From: Asparagopsis taxiformis
Taxonomy: Eukaryota > Rhodophyta > Florideophyceae > Bonnemaisoniales > Bonnemaisoniaceae
Reading direction: 5' to 3'
DNA: 64,000 bases
NCBI GenBank assembly: GCA_030407315.1
Contig: JALQPE010002409.1
Coordinates: 1 to 64,000 of the forward strand
Position 1 is the first letter of the stretch; the number at the start of each line of letters is the position of its first letter. The position numbers and the translations under genes were made by a program. This document shows positions 38,505-49,000 of this stretch, one piece after another. The notes under the pieces were generated by a model, which saw only the letters and a list, made by a program, of their open reading frames with translations, had not been told where the DNA came from and did not search any database.

Positions 38505-40412
38505 ATGGCAACTGCTGGCACATGGAGCGCCATTCAAGGCGCGAAATTGCACCCGACAATCACATCGGCACTCACCAATACTTTGAAATTTCCGAACATG
38601 ACACCCGTCCAAGCCGCCGCAATTCCACCACTGCTAACATGCAAAGATGTCTGCGTGGACGCAGAGACAGGCTCGGGAAAGACTCTCTCTTTCCTCGTTC
38701 CGATTGCCCAAATGATCTTATTCGGGAAAGACATGAAACCGCGACGTCAATCCAAAATTTCAACAACCGTCATGGCAATTGTTCTTGTTCCCACCCGTGA
38801 ACTTGCGGGTCAAGTGCATGCTGTGGCCGTATCCCTTTTCTCAACCCTTCCAGGAAACTTGACCCCTGTTCCACTTATTGGTGGCTCCGCATCAACCCAA
38901 AATGGAGTGCACGGAGCCGGACCTGATGTCAAATTTGCAAACGACCATCGGTTGATCGTTGCAACCCCGGGGAGATTATCCGCTGCGATAGCTCAAAACG
39001 CAATCAATTACTCCAAATTGGACATTCTTATATTGGATGAGGCTGATAGATTACTCGATATGGGCTTTGCTGTGACGCTAACTGATATATTAGTGCGTCT
39101 TCCAAAGCAAAGACGAACGGGAATCTATTCTGCCACTCAAACTGCTGAGGTTGAATCTCTGGCTCGAGCAGGCCTGCGCAACCCGGTACGCGTAGCAGTC
39201 CGAATGCGGTTGAAGAATTCAACTGGCCTTGAATCCAGCGAATCAGCTGTAAACAAGCAACGAATTCCAGCAACTCTCAATTGCTACTATAATGTCCTCT
39301 CTCCTCGAGATAAGCTTCAAAACTTACTGGAGCACTTGGTGCGACATCCCTCAGACAAGATGATTGTATATTTTTTAACCTGTGCGTGCGTGGATTATTT
39401 CCGACGATTGCCATTATTTGAAATGCTTTCCAAGATTGGAAAGTCTACCGAAAAAAGAACACATAAACGTTCACGGTCTTTTATCGCTCTGCACGGAAAG
39501 TTGTCTCAGAAAAGGCGTGAAAAAGCTTTGGCACAGTTTTCGAAGTCTTCAAATGCAGTTCTGTTGTGTACAGATGTCGCTGCTCGTGGCATTGATATTC
39601 CCGATGTGGATTGGGTTGTACAATTTGATCCGCCGCAAGACCCAGACGCATACATTCATAGAGTGGGACGAACAGCTCGTCTTGGACGTGACGGGAATGC
39701 ATTGTTGTACTTGGCACCTAATGAAGAGGCATATATCGATTTTCTAAAGATTCGAAAGTGTCCGGTCAAAAGCATCTCAGAAATCGATACCAAGCCAAAG
39801 GCTGGCGAAGAGAAGGAAAATGCTGCAGACAGCAAAGAGGAAGCTTCTGTGAACGACGAGAACAAGGTCACAGTTGCAGCGACCTTGATTCGCAAAGCGA
39901 CACTGGCAGATCGTGCAGTTCTAGAGGCATCGGAAGCAGCCTTTTTATCATATATCCGAGCGTACAAGGAACATAAGTGTCGTTTCTTACTCAAACTCGA
40001 TGAGGTCAATATAAATAGCATTGCAGATTCATTTGGGCTCCTACGGTTGCCCAGGTTTCATGAGTTTCGGAAACTAAGGAAAAATATTTTGCCGCGTAAT
40101 GAGGAAGGTATTGACATCAAAGGAATTGCATTTAAGGATGTACCAAGAGAACAGCACCGTCAGAAACTCATCCAAGAGGCTGTTGAGAATCGGGTGGCGA
40201 GAAAGGAGGCATTGCAGGCGAAGAGCAAGAAGGGGAAGAAGAGAAAAAAGCCCACACCAAACAAACAGGTGGCAGAGAGTGCTAAAGTGCTGAAGAACAA
40301 AAGTATAGTTGAAGAAGATTTTGGAGAAGAAGCTGCACAGCTTCGAAAACTGAAGAGGGGAAAGATTTCACAAGAGAAATTTGACTCTCTGAATCACTAT
40401 ATGGAAGAATAA
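38505..40412 (+). CDS. SPB4: DEAD-box RNA helicase Spb4/DDX55
   Basis: 635 aa. ATP-dependent RNA helicase of the nucleolus, needed for 60S ribosomal subunit assembly in yeast and human. Walker A AETGSGKT (about 53-60), PTRELAG, DEAD within LILDEADRLLDMGF (about 177-180), SAT (in YSATQT), ARGIDIPDVDWVVQFDPP, and HRVGRTARLG (about 383-392). After the helicase core, YIDFLKIRKCPV and the C-terminal extension YIRAYKEHKCRF...FGLLRLPRFHEFRKLR match the Spb4/DDX55 subfamily extension and separate it from Dbp4 and Has1. The Lys-rich tail (KKGKKRKKP) fits nucleolar retention. Its stop lies 9 bp from the stop of the convergent sulfurtransferase gene. Confidence 0.93.
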   Translation: MATAGTWSAIQGAKLHPTITSALTNTLKFPNMTPVQAAAIPPLLTCKDVCVDAETGSGKTLSFLVPIAQMILFGKDMKPRRQSKISTTVMAIVLVPTRELAGQVHAVAVSLFSTLPGNLTPVPLIGGSASTQNGVHGAGPDVKFANDHRLIVATPGRLSAAIAQNAINYSKLDILILDEADRLLDMGFAVTLTDILVRLPKQRRTGIYSATQTAEVESLARAGLRNPVRVAVRMRLKNSTGLESSESAVNKQRIPATLNCYYNVLSPRDKLQNLLEHLVRHPSDKMIVYFLTCACVDYFRRLPLFEMLSKIGKSTEKRTHKRSRSFIALHGKLSQKRREKALAQFSKSSNAVLLCTDVAARGIDIPDVDWVVQFDPPQDPDAYIHRVGRTARLGRDGNALLYLAPNEEAYIDFLKIRKCPVKSISEIDTKPKAGEEKENAADSKEEASVNDENKVTVAATLIRKATLADRAVLEASEAAFLSYIRAYKEHKCRFLLKLDEVNINSIADSFGLLRLPRFHEFRKLRKNILPRNEEGIDIKGIAFKDVPREQHRQKLIQEAVENRVARKEALQAKSKKGKKRKKPTPNKQVAESAKVLKNKSIVEEDFGEEAAQLRKLKRGKISQEKFDSLNHYMEE

Positions 40413-40421
40413 GGTGAGTAC

Positions 40422-41414
40422 CTATTCGTGAGCCGAAGGTGCTTTGTCAACCGCTAGAGGGTTATCGTGATAACTACCGTATTCGCTCCAGCTGCCGTCG
40501 TACACAGCTCCGTCAATACCGATCTCATGCAAAGCGAGTAGCAAAATTGCTGCTGTGACACCGCTGCCACATGTGAGTGATACAGGGACAGATGTACTAT
40601 TCACATCCAAGCCAGCATTGGAGAAGACACGCACGAGATCTTGTGACTTGAGCATCTTACCATCTGCGCCAATTACGGCAGTTGCAGGTACATTAATAGC
40701 ACCGGGCATGTGTCCGCCCATGAGTCCTGCACGCGGCTCGGGTGCTGTTCCATTGAATCTGCCCTGTGGTCTAGCATCAATTATATAGCCTGCACCAGTA
40801 TCTATCTGTTCCAACATCTGCGACATCGTACGCAACATGCCTGGATTCATCTCTACTTTTCTCGGTTCCATCGCCTGCACCGATTCGGCCAGTCCGGATG
40901 TTAGCTGTCCACCGTGTGCTTTCCACGATGCAAGGCCGCCGTCAAGTACGGTCACATCGGACCAGCCAAACAGCTTGAACATCCACCAGGCACGTGCAGC
41001 ACCTACGAAATTGCTGGATGCATATATGACAATTGGGCGCTCTGGATGCACCCCGAGCTCTGCAACGGTATGCGAGAACTGTTGTGGTGAAGGTATCATG
41101 TGCGGAAGGGAGGAGGTGGCGTCGCAAAGACCGTCCTTGTCGATGTCGAAGAAGACTGCACCGGGAATGTGCGCCGCCTCGTAGTCAGCTGCGCCCGTTT
41201 GGGTCGAAGAAGGCATGTGCCAACTGGCATCGAGCAGCGTGTGGGGTGGGTGCGATTTCAACGCCTCGGCTGTTAGGAGCGCCGATTGACGTGCGGTTGC
41301 TGATAGCTTTGAAGTTATCGGGGCGTGGGTGGACATTTTCGGAGTAGTTTGCCGACGCCACAGCGTGCGGAGGGTTTGGGAGGTTAGGATGAAGGCGGTG
41401 GTGAGGTGCAACAT
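40422..41414 (-). CDS. MPST: 3-mercaptopyruvate sulfurtransferase (two-domain rhodanese)
   Basis: 330 aa. Transfers sulfur from 3-mercaptopyruvate (or thiosulfate) to cyanide or thiol acceptors, in cysteine catabolism and H2S production. Two tandem rhodanese domains: the first contains DASWHMP near residue 60, IPGAVFFDID and LPHMIPSP; the second has GYIIDARPQGRF, GHMPGAINVP and the catalytic loop CGSGVTA with Cys near residue 282. CG-S/T-GVTA is typical of mercaptopyruvate enzymes, versus CRKGVTA in thiosulfate rhodaneses. The first ~26 residues (LTTAFILTSQTLRTLWRRQ) are hydrophobic and basic like a mitochondrial or plastid leader. A second ATG at codon 27 (MSTHAP) would give a cytosolic form. 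Confidence 0.93.
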   Translation of the reverse strand: MLHLTTAFILTSQTLRTLWRRQTTPKMSTHAPITSKLSATARQSALLTAEALKSHPPHTLLDASWHMPSSTQTGAADYEAAHIPGAVFFDIDKDGLCDATSSLPHMIPSPQQFSHTVAELGVHPERPIVIYASSNFVGAARAWWMFKLFGWSDVTVLDGGLASWKAHGGQLTSGLAESVQAMEPRKVEMNPGMLRTMSQMLEQIDTGAGYIIDARPQGRFNGTAPEPRAGLMGGHMPGAINVPATAVIGADGKMLKSQDLVRVFSNAGLDVNSTSVPVSLTCGSGVTAAILLLALHEIGIDGAVYDGSWSEYGSYHDNPLAVDKAPSAHE

Positions 41415-41845
41415 TTCAGATAGATGACTGGTCGAGATGAGCCAATTTTTTATGCGGCGGGTTATGCTGTGCTATATAAGTTGGAAATACAAAACGCGAT
41501 GCTAACTGATTGCGATCTCTCATTCGGCAGTGTTGGCTCACATATATTGATAACGGTATCATCGCTTGGATGAGACTAAATTCGTAAAGTTGACTTGGAA
41601 TGATAACATTGTTGAAACGATACCAGCACATGGCAAGTGTGACTACTAATTTAGTCACCGAATGTGTGTCACAGTCTCCGCTGCTTTTCGTTTCAAAACA
41701 ATAACATTTCTGATTCCGTCGCGCGACAAAGAATGTGTAATTTTCAATTTTACGTACATATAAACGGACGCAACCACCTCAAATTTATCACACACAATCA
41801 GTCGGGTGGCTTGGATCTCTCGCCGCTGGTGTGGCCACCTCAACA
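41415..41845. promoter_or_regulatory. Divergent promoter region of the sulfurtransferase and YbaK-like genes
   Basis: 431 bp between opposite starts. No gene seen; only short shadow frames. Confidence 0.45.
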
Positions 41846-42526
41846 ATGGACACTCTACAGTCCAAGATCATGCTTCTGGAGAAATCGGTGCAAACTCTGC
41901 AGGAAATTGTAAAGCCAGAGTCTATTGCGACCACATGCACAAAGCGCAACAACACGTCATCCGACGAATTGGATCACTTTGCATGCCGCATGCTCGTGAG
42001 TGCAACTGCAGCCGGCTTTACGCAAACGCAATTCAAGCGCTGTCCGGACGACTACTATGATTGGAAGTTAGAACAGAGGCGTGCGTTTCTAGGGGCGCCG
42101 AGTATAGCCCATCTCACCAAGTCGATAGTATTTGAGAACACTCGATTTTCGGGCGAGCAGGACAGCAGCGATGCGCTTCGATCGCGCTATTTATGTTGTG
42201 TCGTTCCCTACTCACACAAAATCGACTCGGATGCGCTGCGAAGCATCATTCGTCGCATGCATGAGCGCCGAGGACTGCCGATACCGTCCGCCAAGCAGTT
42301 CAACTACAGATTGGCAGCTGATTGTGTGGCGATTACCGGCTATGAACCAAACGCCGTTACGCCGTTGCAACTGCGCACACCAATGCCCGTCGTGATTCCG
42401 CGCGCCATCACCGCGCTAGATCCGGGCCAGTTTTGGCTGGGCGGTGGACAGGTTTCGTTGAAATGGAACGTGCAGGTGGAAGAATTCATGCGCGCCTTTG
42501 ATCCGTTGGTCGCCGATATTATGTAG
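41846..42526 (+). CDS. YbaK/ProX-type aminoacyl-tRNA-editing-domain protein
   Basis: 226 aa from ATG 41846 (MDTLQSKIM); an upstream in-frame GTG is not a likely eukaryotic start. An N-terminal ~35-residue helix (heptads of Leu/Met) is followed by a YbaK-like domain: LGAPSIAHLTKSIVF, RLAADCVAITGYEPNAVTPL, PVVIPRAITALDPGQFWLGG. In the YbaK/INS superfamily the conserved Lys (here in TKS) and a Gly-rich strand pair form the deacylase pocket, which hydrolyses mischarged tRNA such as Cys-tRNA-Pro or Ala-tRNA-Pro. Here the domain is free-standing rather than within prolyl-tRNA synthetase. Substrate unknown. Confidence 0.75.
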   Translation: MDTLQSKIMLLEKSVQTLQEIVKPESIATTCTKRNNTSSDELDHFACRMLVSATAAGFTQTQFKRCPDDYYDWKLEQRRAFLGAPSIAHLTKSIVFENTRFSGEQDSSDALRSRYLCCVVPYSHKIDSDALRSIIRRMHERRGLPIPSAKQFNYRLAADCVAITGYEPNAVTPLQLRTPMPVVIPRAITALDPGQFWLGGGQVSLKWNVQVEEFMRAFDPLVADIM

Positions 42527-43044
42527 ACGCCGATGACGTTGTTGGCGAGAAAGCAACGAGTAATCGATGGTGTGAGATGCTAGATGCTGATTATGTGAAC
42601 AACGATTGTACGTCAGCTGACGGATCTTGGACGTGGAACCCTGCATGTCACCACTGAGATTATTGTCACTGCGAGTGGCGTGTGTCCAGCAATGTTGCGT
42701 CAACAACTGTCTTTTCAGACGTACAAAACAAGTAACGTTTTTTCAACTGTAAATGTCCCCCCCGCACACTCGTTTCATATTTGCCTCTTCTGCAGCGCAT
42801 GCTCCTCCACGGCACCAGCAGCTCACTTTTCATTTTACCCCCTCGTTGCTACTTGTAACATATTTCTACACCGCACCGCACCACAGCTCTTCCTCTTTTT
42901 TTTGCTTCAACATTATCGACCTCGCGGCAACCGCCCCTCAAACATCCATCCTGCCCTTCCCCCTCGTTTCACATACATCCCATACCCTAGGCTATCTCGT
43001 CTTCGTCGCGCTCCGTTCCGATCACTGCCTCCCGCACACCTGCC
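42527..43044. promoter_or_regulatory. TOR upstream region
   Basis: 518 bp between the YbaK-like stop and the TOR start. The last ~200 bp are pyrimidine-rich (CTCCTCC, TTTTTTTTGCTTC), consistent with a promoter and 5' leader. No gene recognised. Confidence 0.45.
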
Positions 43045-46000
43045 ATGGCCGACTTCGGTCTCCCGTTTTCACCAGACGAAGAGACAGAAGCCAGCAAAGA
43101 TGAGCGAAAGCTCATGGACCTCGTCGATGAAATCTGCAACGCGTAAGTCCAGTAACTTGTACCTCTCCCAAAAACAACTCATCATTCCCAATCGCTAACC
43201 AATTGTTCCACTTCCATTCCAACCAACAGTTCAACTCAAGAACAGCGTACACATCACGCCGTACAACTTCGCATAGCAGTAGACTGTGTCACCGACACTT
43301 CGGAGCCCAATGTTCAGTCTTCACGCGACACAGATCATGCTTCCGAACGAGGTCCGGCTGTCGCTGCCCTCAACCGCCGTCTCCATCGTCTACTCACCAG
43401 TGAGAAACTCTCCCATCGTCTGGCTTCCATTGCCGCTTTCACCGCCCTTATTCATACTGAAACAGAGAGCATTCATGCACGCTCTCAGCGCGCCGCCAAT
43501 GCTGTCCGAATCCTCTTCACCACTCGTGTCACAGACATTGCGACCGCACAAGCTGCCGCCGAAATGGTGGGCGCACTCTCTGGCGTGAACAGTGCTCTTT
43601 CGGCCCGTGCAGTGGACAATGTCCTTTCTAACGCCGTCAATCTCATCGGCGCACCCGTCAGTGAACAGCCCAATTTGCAGCTATCCCTTGATCGCGCTCG
43701 CTCCGCCATGGTTATCACAGCACTTTCCGATACTTCCTACGCTCCAAACTTCCCCTCTGGAACCCAGGAAAAGATTTTGAAGGATCTCTGGGTGGTTGTG
43801 TGGGATAAGAAACGTGTCGTCCGAGACCAGGGCGTGCGTGGAATGCAGGCCGTTTTGAAAATCACTTTCAAACGCTCCAATCCAGACTTGATCGATGAAG
43901 TCATGCGCAATGTCATGAATACAATACGCCAAACTCTTTCGCTTGATCCCTCCTCATTCAGCGGCGTCCAGCAACCTCGCCCACTTCCATCTATCAATCG
44001 AACTCCTAACATGTGCATCATTCATGGCTCGCTTTCCATGCTTAAATCCCTGCTTAGCTCAGAGCACACCAGGCAGTATACTAGTGCATACTCGAGCGAA
44101 CTATGCAGCCTTTCGCTCCCTTATCAGACGTGCACTGATCAACAAGTACGAGAGGTTGTTGCGGACATTTTGCCTCTCCTCGTCAAACTGGACAGCATTC
44201 AATTTGCGAGCGACTTCTTAGATAGCGTTCACACTTCTACAATGCGTCTCATCCGAGATCCGAGTTTTCCTCCAGAAGAAAGAGGGCGATCCCTCGTTTC
44301 CCTCGCTGCAATTGCTCAAGAGATGCCCTCGCACCAATACAGCCGTCTCATGCAAGATATGTTGAATGCTTGTAGAGAGGTTCTCTGCCCTTCATCCGAG
44401 AAGAGTAACATGCGTGACATCCCGAGCTCTGCAGTTCTGAGGACAATTTCTCATCTTGCAAAGGCGTCGCGGGGTGACGATGCGTTTGCAACCGCGTTGA
44501 AGCAGGATTTGCTGTCTGAAATGTTCAAAGCTGACTTTACAACAGAGTTGGTTGTTGCTGTTGATGATGTTGGACGTGCAGTTCCAAGCCTTCTGGACTT
44601 CATTCGAAGCCGATTGGTTCATTTAATTGCTGCTACCCTCAAAAAGAGAATGCCCATTGTTAATACAGAAAGAGCCAGTCAACCAAGCATTCCACGTCCC
44701 ATCGAACCCCCAGTTCTGAGGAGGGTTAGGTCCCAGGCTTCTGTGTTATCGAGGACTCCTGGCTCATGGTCGCTATCTGGTAATCTTGGTTCCATAGCTA
44801 ATCAAGTGAATCAAAGCCTTACCACTCCAAATGATACGTACAGCAGAGAGTCTGGAACCTCCACTGATAAGAATCGTGTCATGGTTGATGATCCCCTCAA
44901 CTTCTTCATACAGGTCCCATTCTCAGAAGAACTCCATCGAATCGACAGCAGCGCCGCACTATCCCCGAAATCTAGTTCAGCAGATTTTGAGTCACTGGCT
45001 GAAAATGAGTCGAATCAATCGAGTAGTTCACTACCACCTCTTGCGCCAGCGATCACAATCACTGAAATAGATAGTGGTGTTTCTTTCGACAAAGAAAACT
45101 CTCCCTGCGTTGCTTTAAAAGCCATTATCACTTACGAACTCACAGGCATGGAGGCACAAGATTTCACGTCTTTCACAAATGAGTTCGTTATTGGATATGT
45201 CGAATCAAACAACGTCAAGGTTAGGGCTCTTGCAGTTGAAGCCTCAGCAAAACTTATGGATTCAGCTGCAAAGGTATGGGCTGAGTCTCAGGGTGCTCTG
45301 GGAATTCGGCGCTTGCGACCTGAGGTTCAATCCGTTTTGGCCCATCTACTGTCAATATCTGTGGCTGATCCATCCTCCGATGTTAGGTTTGTCGCACTAC
45401 GACGTTTCCACAACGAAACGTTTTATCCGTACATACTGCAACCAGAAATGCTTAGCACGCTTTTCATGACGTTCTATGACGAGAGCCTTGCGATCCGAGA
45501 AGCTGCAGTTAAACTAGCAGGGCGTTTGTGTGTACACAATCCCGCGCATGTGTTGCCTGCTCTTCGACTGCATTTAATGCATCTCCTGACAATTCTAAGA
45601 TGTGATGGGGAATTCTTTGCTCGAAACAGAAGAGAAGCGACGGATCTGATTTACACCCTTACTCACCATTCTGAAAATCTACTGGAACCCTACACTGACT
45701 CTTTAGTCGAAGCACTTCTCATTCGTCTACAAGAAGCGAAACGGAACAATGACACAGCAGCAGCCTTGCCTGTGCTTCGCACAGTTGCCGAATTAGGAGG
45801 ATCAATGAGCCGCGTCGACCTCACCCCATATCGCGGTTCATTAGTTCCTTTGATTGTTTCATCAGTTGTTGAAGTCCAAGCTGTCGAAGCATCATTTCGG
45901 AAAGCTGCTTTGAGGGCATTGGCTGCGTTGGTTCAAAACACTGGATTCGTCATCGAGCCGTACGAACAACATCAGAACCTATTACCAGGATTGCTTGATT

Positions 46001-49000
46001 TGATACGCACGGAGGTAGACCAAGGTGTGCGAATTCAAGCTGGCATTTTGTTGGGCTCCCTTGGCGCTATTGACCCAGATAAACACAAGTACGCGGCATT
46101 GCCGAAACTGGGAGTTAGAAGCATGTCTGCTATTGATGAAAAGTCATTGATGGGTGGAAGCCAAGAACGATATTATGTCCCTGGTGATGGGACCGGTGCA
46201 TACTGGAACAACTGTATCGCATTTTCATCGCAATGGAACCGGGATACTGCAAATCGGCTTCAGGGACAATCAAGTAGAATGCATCTGAAAGCTTATGAAT
46301 CTACCCAGGGAAGTCGAAGGCCGGTAAACCTGGTGCAAGGGGACATGCGATACACGACTCGTGGAACCCTGGGTTCAGATTTTCCAATGCGATCGATGTC
46401 TGCCAATTATTACTACAGCGAACAGAAGTCTATACCAATTTCTATGTTCTCGTTGGGCGGCTCTAGGTTATTGGAACAAATCGCTGGGTATTGTCCGGCG
46501 TGGTCCCGTGAGAGTTTTCCGAATGACTCTTTGGTTGGCCAATTGGGTCACCCGTTTACTGCTCATCAAGATTATTTTCCATCGGTTGCATTGGACGTTT
46601 TGCATAGTATTATTGGCAATCCAAGGCAAAGAGTGCAGCATCGCGAAGCATGTCGTGCTATCGTCAACATTCTCAAGTCCGTTGGAGACAACTGCTCCCG
46701 TTTTCTCCCCGCCGTTGTACCTCGGATGTTATGGCTTTTGTCGCATTCCGCATCAAATGATTCCCAATCTGCATCATCATTTACGCCATTGCAGCAGCAT
46801 GTGATGCAACGTCTCGGAGATATAGTCATTACAAGTGGCCACCACTTCATTCCATATACATTTGATACAGTTCTTCTTACCTGGTTCTTGTTGAATGGTT
46901 CAAAGAGGTCTGCTGCCTGTGTGACTAGCACTTGCAGCTTGCTGTCGAGGCTCTGTAGAGCAATCGGGGATGAGTTCAAACCCATCGTTTCGACAATGCT
47001 GCCTCCACTAATGTCTGCAATGGGGCAAGACCGATCACCAGAAGGAGTGACAACCAAAGCTGTTTTGCGAGCAGTTGAAACCTTCAGCGCTCTACTGGGC
47101 GAATATAGTGGAATCGTGCTTACCTGTATCATGCGTATTGTGAATATGAGAAAGACATATTCCATTCGTGAGGAAGCTCTAACTACTCTTATCCGCGTTG
47201 TGAAGAACATCACCACAGTAGATGTTATTTCAAACGTTGTCCATCCGCTTATCAAACTACTTGTTGGTGGCATCAACACGGGTTTGAAATCAACTGACTA
47301 CACTGAGGTAACTTTACTGCCTTCGAGTAATGTTGCAGCAGAGCAAGTCGTTGAGAACAAATTGGGAGTGTTAGCTGCATCTGCTCTTTACGAAATTGGG
47401 TGTCGTTCGTCGACAGGGTTTACTGTGTTCATCCCTGTTGTCGCGAAAGCGTTGGTGTTCAGTAATGTGAGATATTTGAACCCTACTGTATATAGGAAGC
47501 TAGAAAGTTTTTTGATGAGTCGAAACTCTGATGTGGTGAACGCGCTGCTAGAGAAGTTGGCCACACTTTCTCCGCAATTCTCAAGGTCACAATCTACACA
47601 AATTTTGAACACAGCACAGGCCGAAGCCTATGATCAAGGCTTACCGGTCGGTTTGAATGAACAAACTGGTGATGTCGTTCCACCTCGGAGGGGAAGGTCT
47701 TTTGATGGACAGGCTCGCCTTCCTCCAGGAACAAGAATGCCGGCAAACCGAGTACATGTACTAGAGGAAGTTCTAAAGAAGAAATGGGAAGTCAATAGCA
47801 ATTTTCGAGAAGATGACTGGGTTAGTTGGATTGGAAAGATAGGGGCTGCAATGTTTGAGCAATCGGGATCGGCTGCGTTCCGTGCTTGTGTTCGCATATC
47901 GGAATCTTATCCTCCATTTACAAAGCAGTTATTCAATGCCGCTTTTCTCTCTTGCTGGACCTATCCTCAGCTGTCAGAGGATACCAAAAGCAAAATAGGG
48001 GAAAGTCTTGCTCTAGCTCTGGAATCTGCGACGATTCCTCTCAATGTGTTGCAAGCCATTTTGAACTTGTTCGAGTTCATGGATCATGATGAGAAACCAT
48101 TACCATCTGGTATCAACTTGCGGGCTCGCACGGCATACAAATGTGGAGCTTTTGCAAAAGCGATAAGATACAAGGAGAAAGAATACCGGCTTCATACGGA
48201 TCAGCATCCGCTGTTGCAGTCAGATATCAGTGGGGAAACTGGCTTGATAGCCATTTATGAGAAGCTTGGTCACATCGAATCAGCCGTTGGTACTATTTCT
48301 CATTATGCGCATCTAGCAAAGGATGAAGAGAAGAAATCTTGGCTTGAAAAGCTGCAGAAATGGGATGAGGCACTTTTGCACTATGAGAAGTGCGACATTG
48401 CAACGGATTCCGGCTCCGAAAGTTACCCTGTTTCGTTGAACGACATCAACCATGACATATATTCCAACAGGAGTAAATGGGAAAATATTCTTGGCAGACT
48501 CCGATGTTTGAATCAGACTGGTGAGTGGCGAAAGATGAATGATCTGTTGCGAAGTACTTGGAGTATGTGCCAAGGAAATAGTGATGCATTACGGGAGCTT
48601 GCAATGGATGGAAAAGGGGTATCTGTAGCCTTTGACTTGGGCTCTTGGGATGACTTCGAGGAACGCGTTTGCTATGTTGATGATTCGAACTGGGAAGGCT
48701 GCTTCTATAACATTCTTCTCATGATCAAACGTGGGGAGGAAAATCCGGTGTGCCTAAAGGATGCCGAATTGTATTTAGGCAAGGCTCGTCGAATTCTTGA
48801 TCAAGAATTAACTGCCCGTGTTTCAGAAGGGTATCCCCGAGCATATACACATGTGGTCAATGCGCAAATTCTTGTTGAACTAGAAGAAACAATTTCTTTC
48901 TTACGGTCACCGCGTATCGAATCCTCTGCTTTCGGAAAAGCACGTCTGAGTCGTATGTGGAATCAGAGATTGCGAAGTTCCAAGCGAGATCGAAATACTT

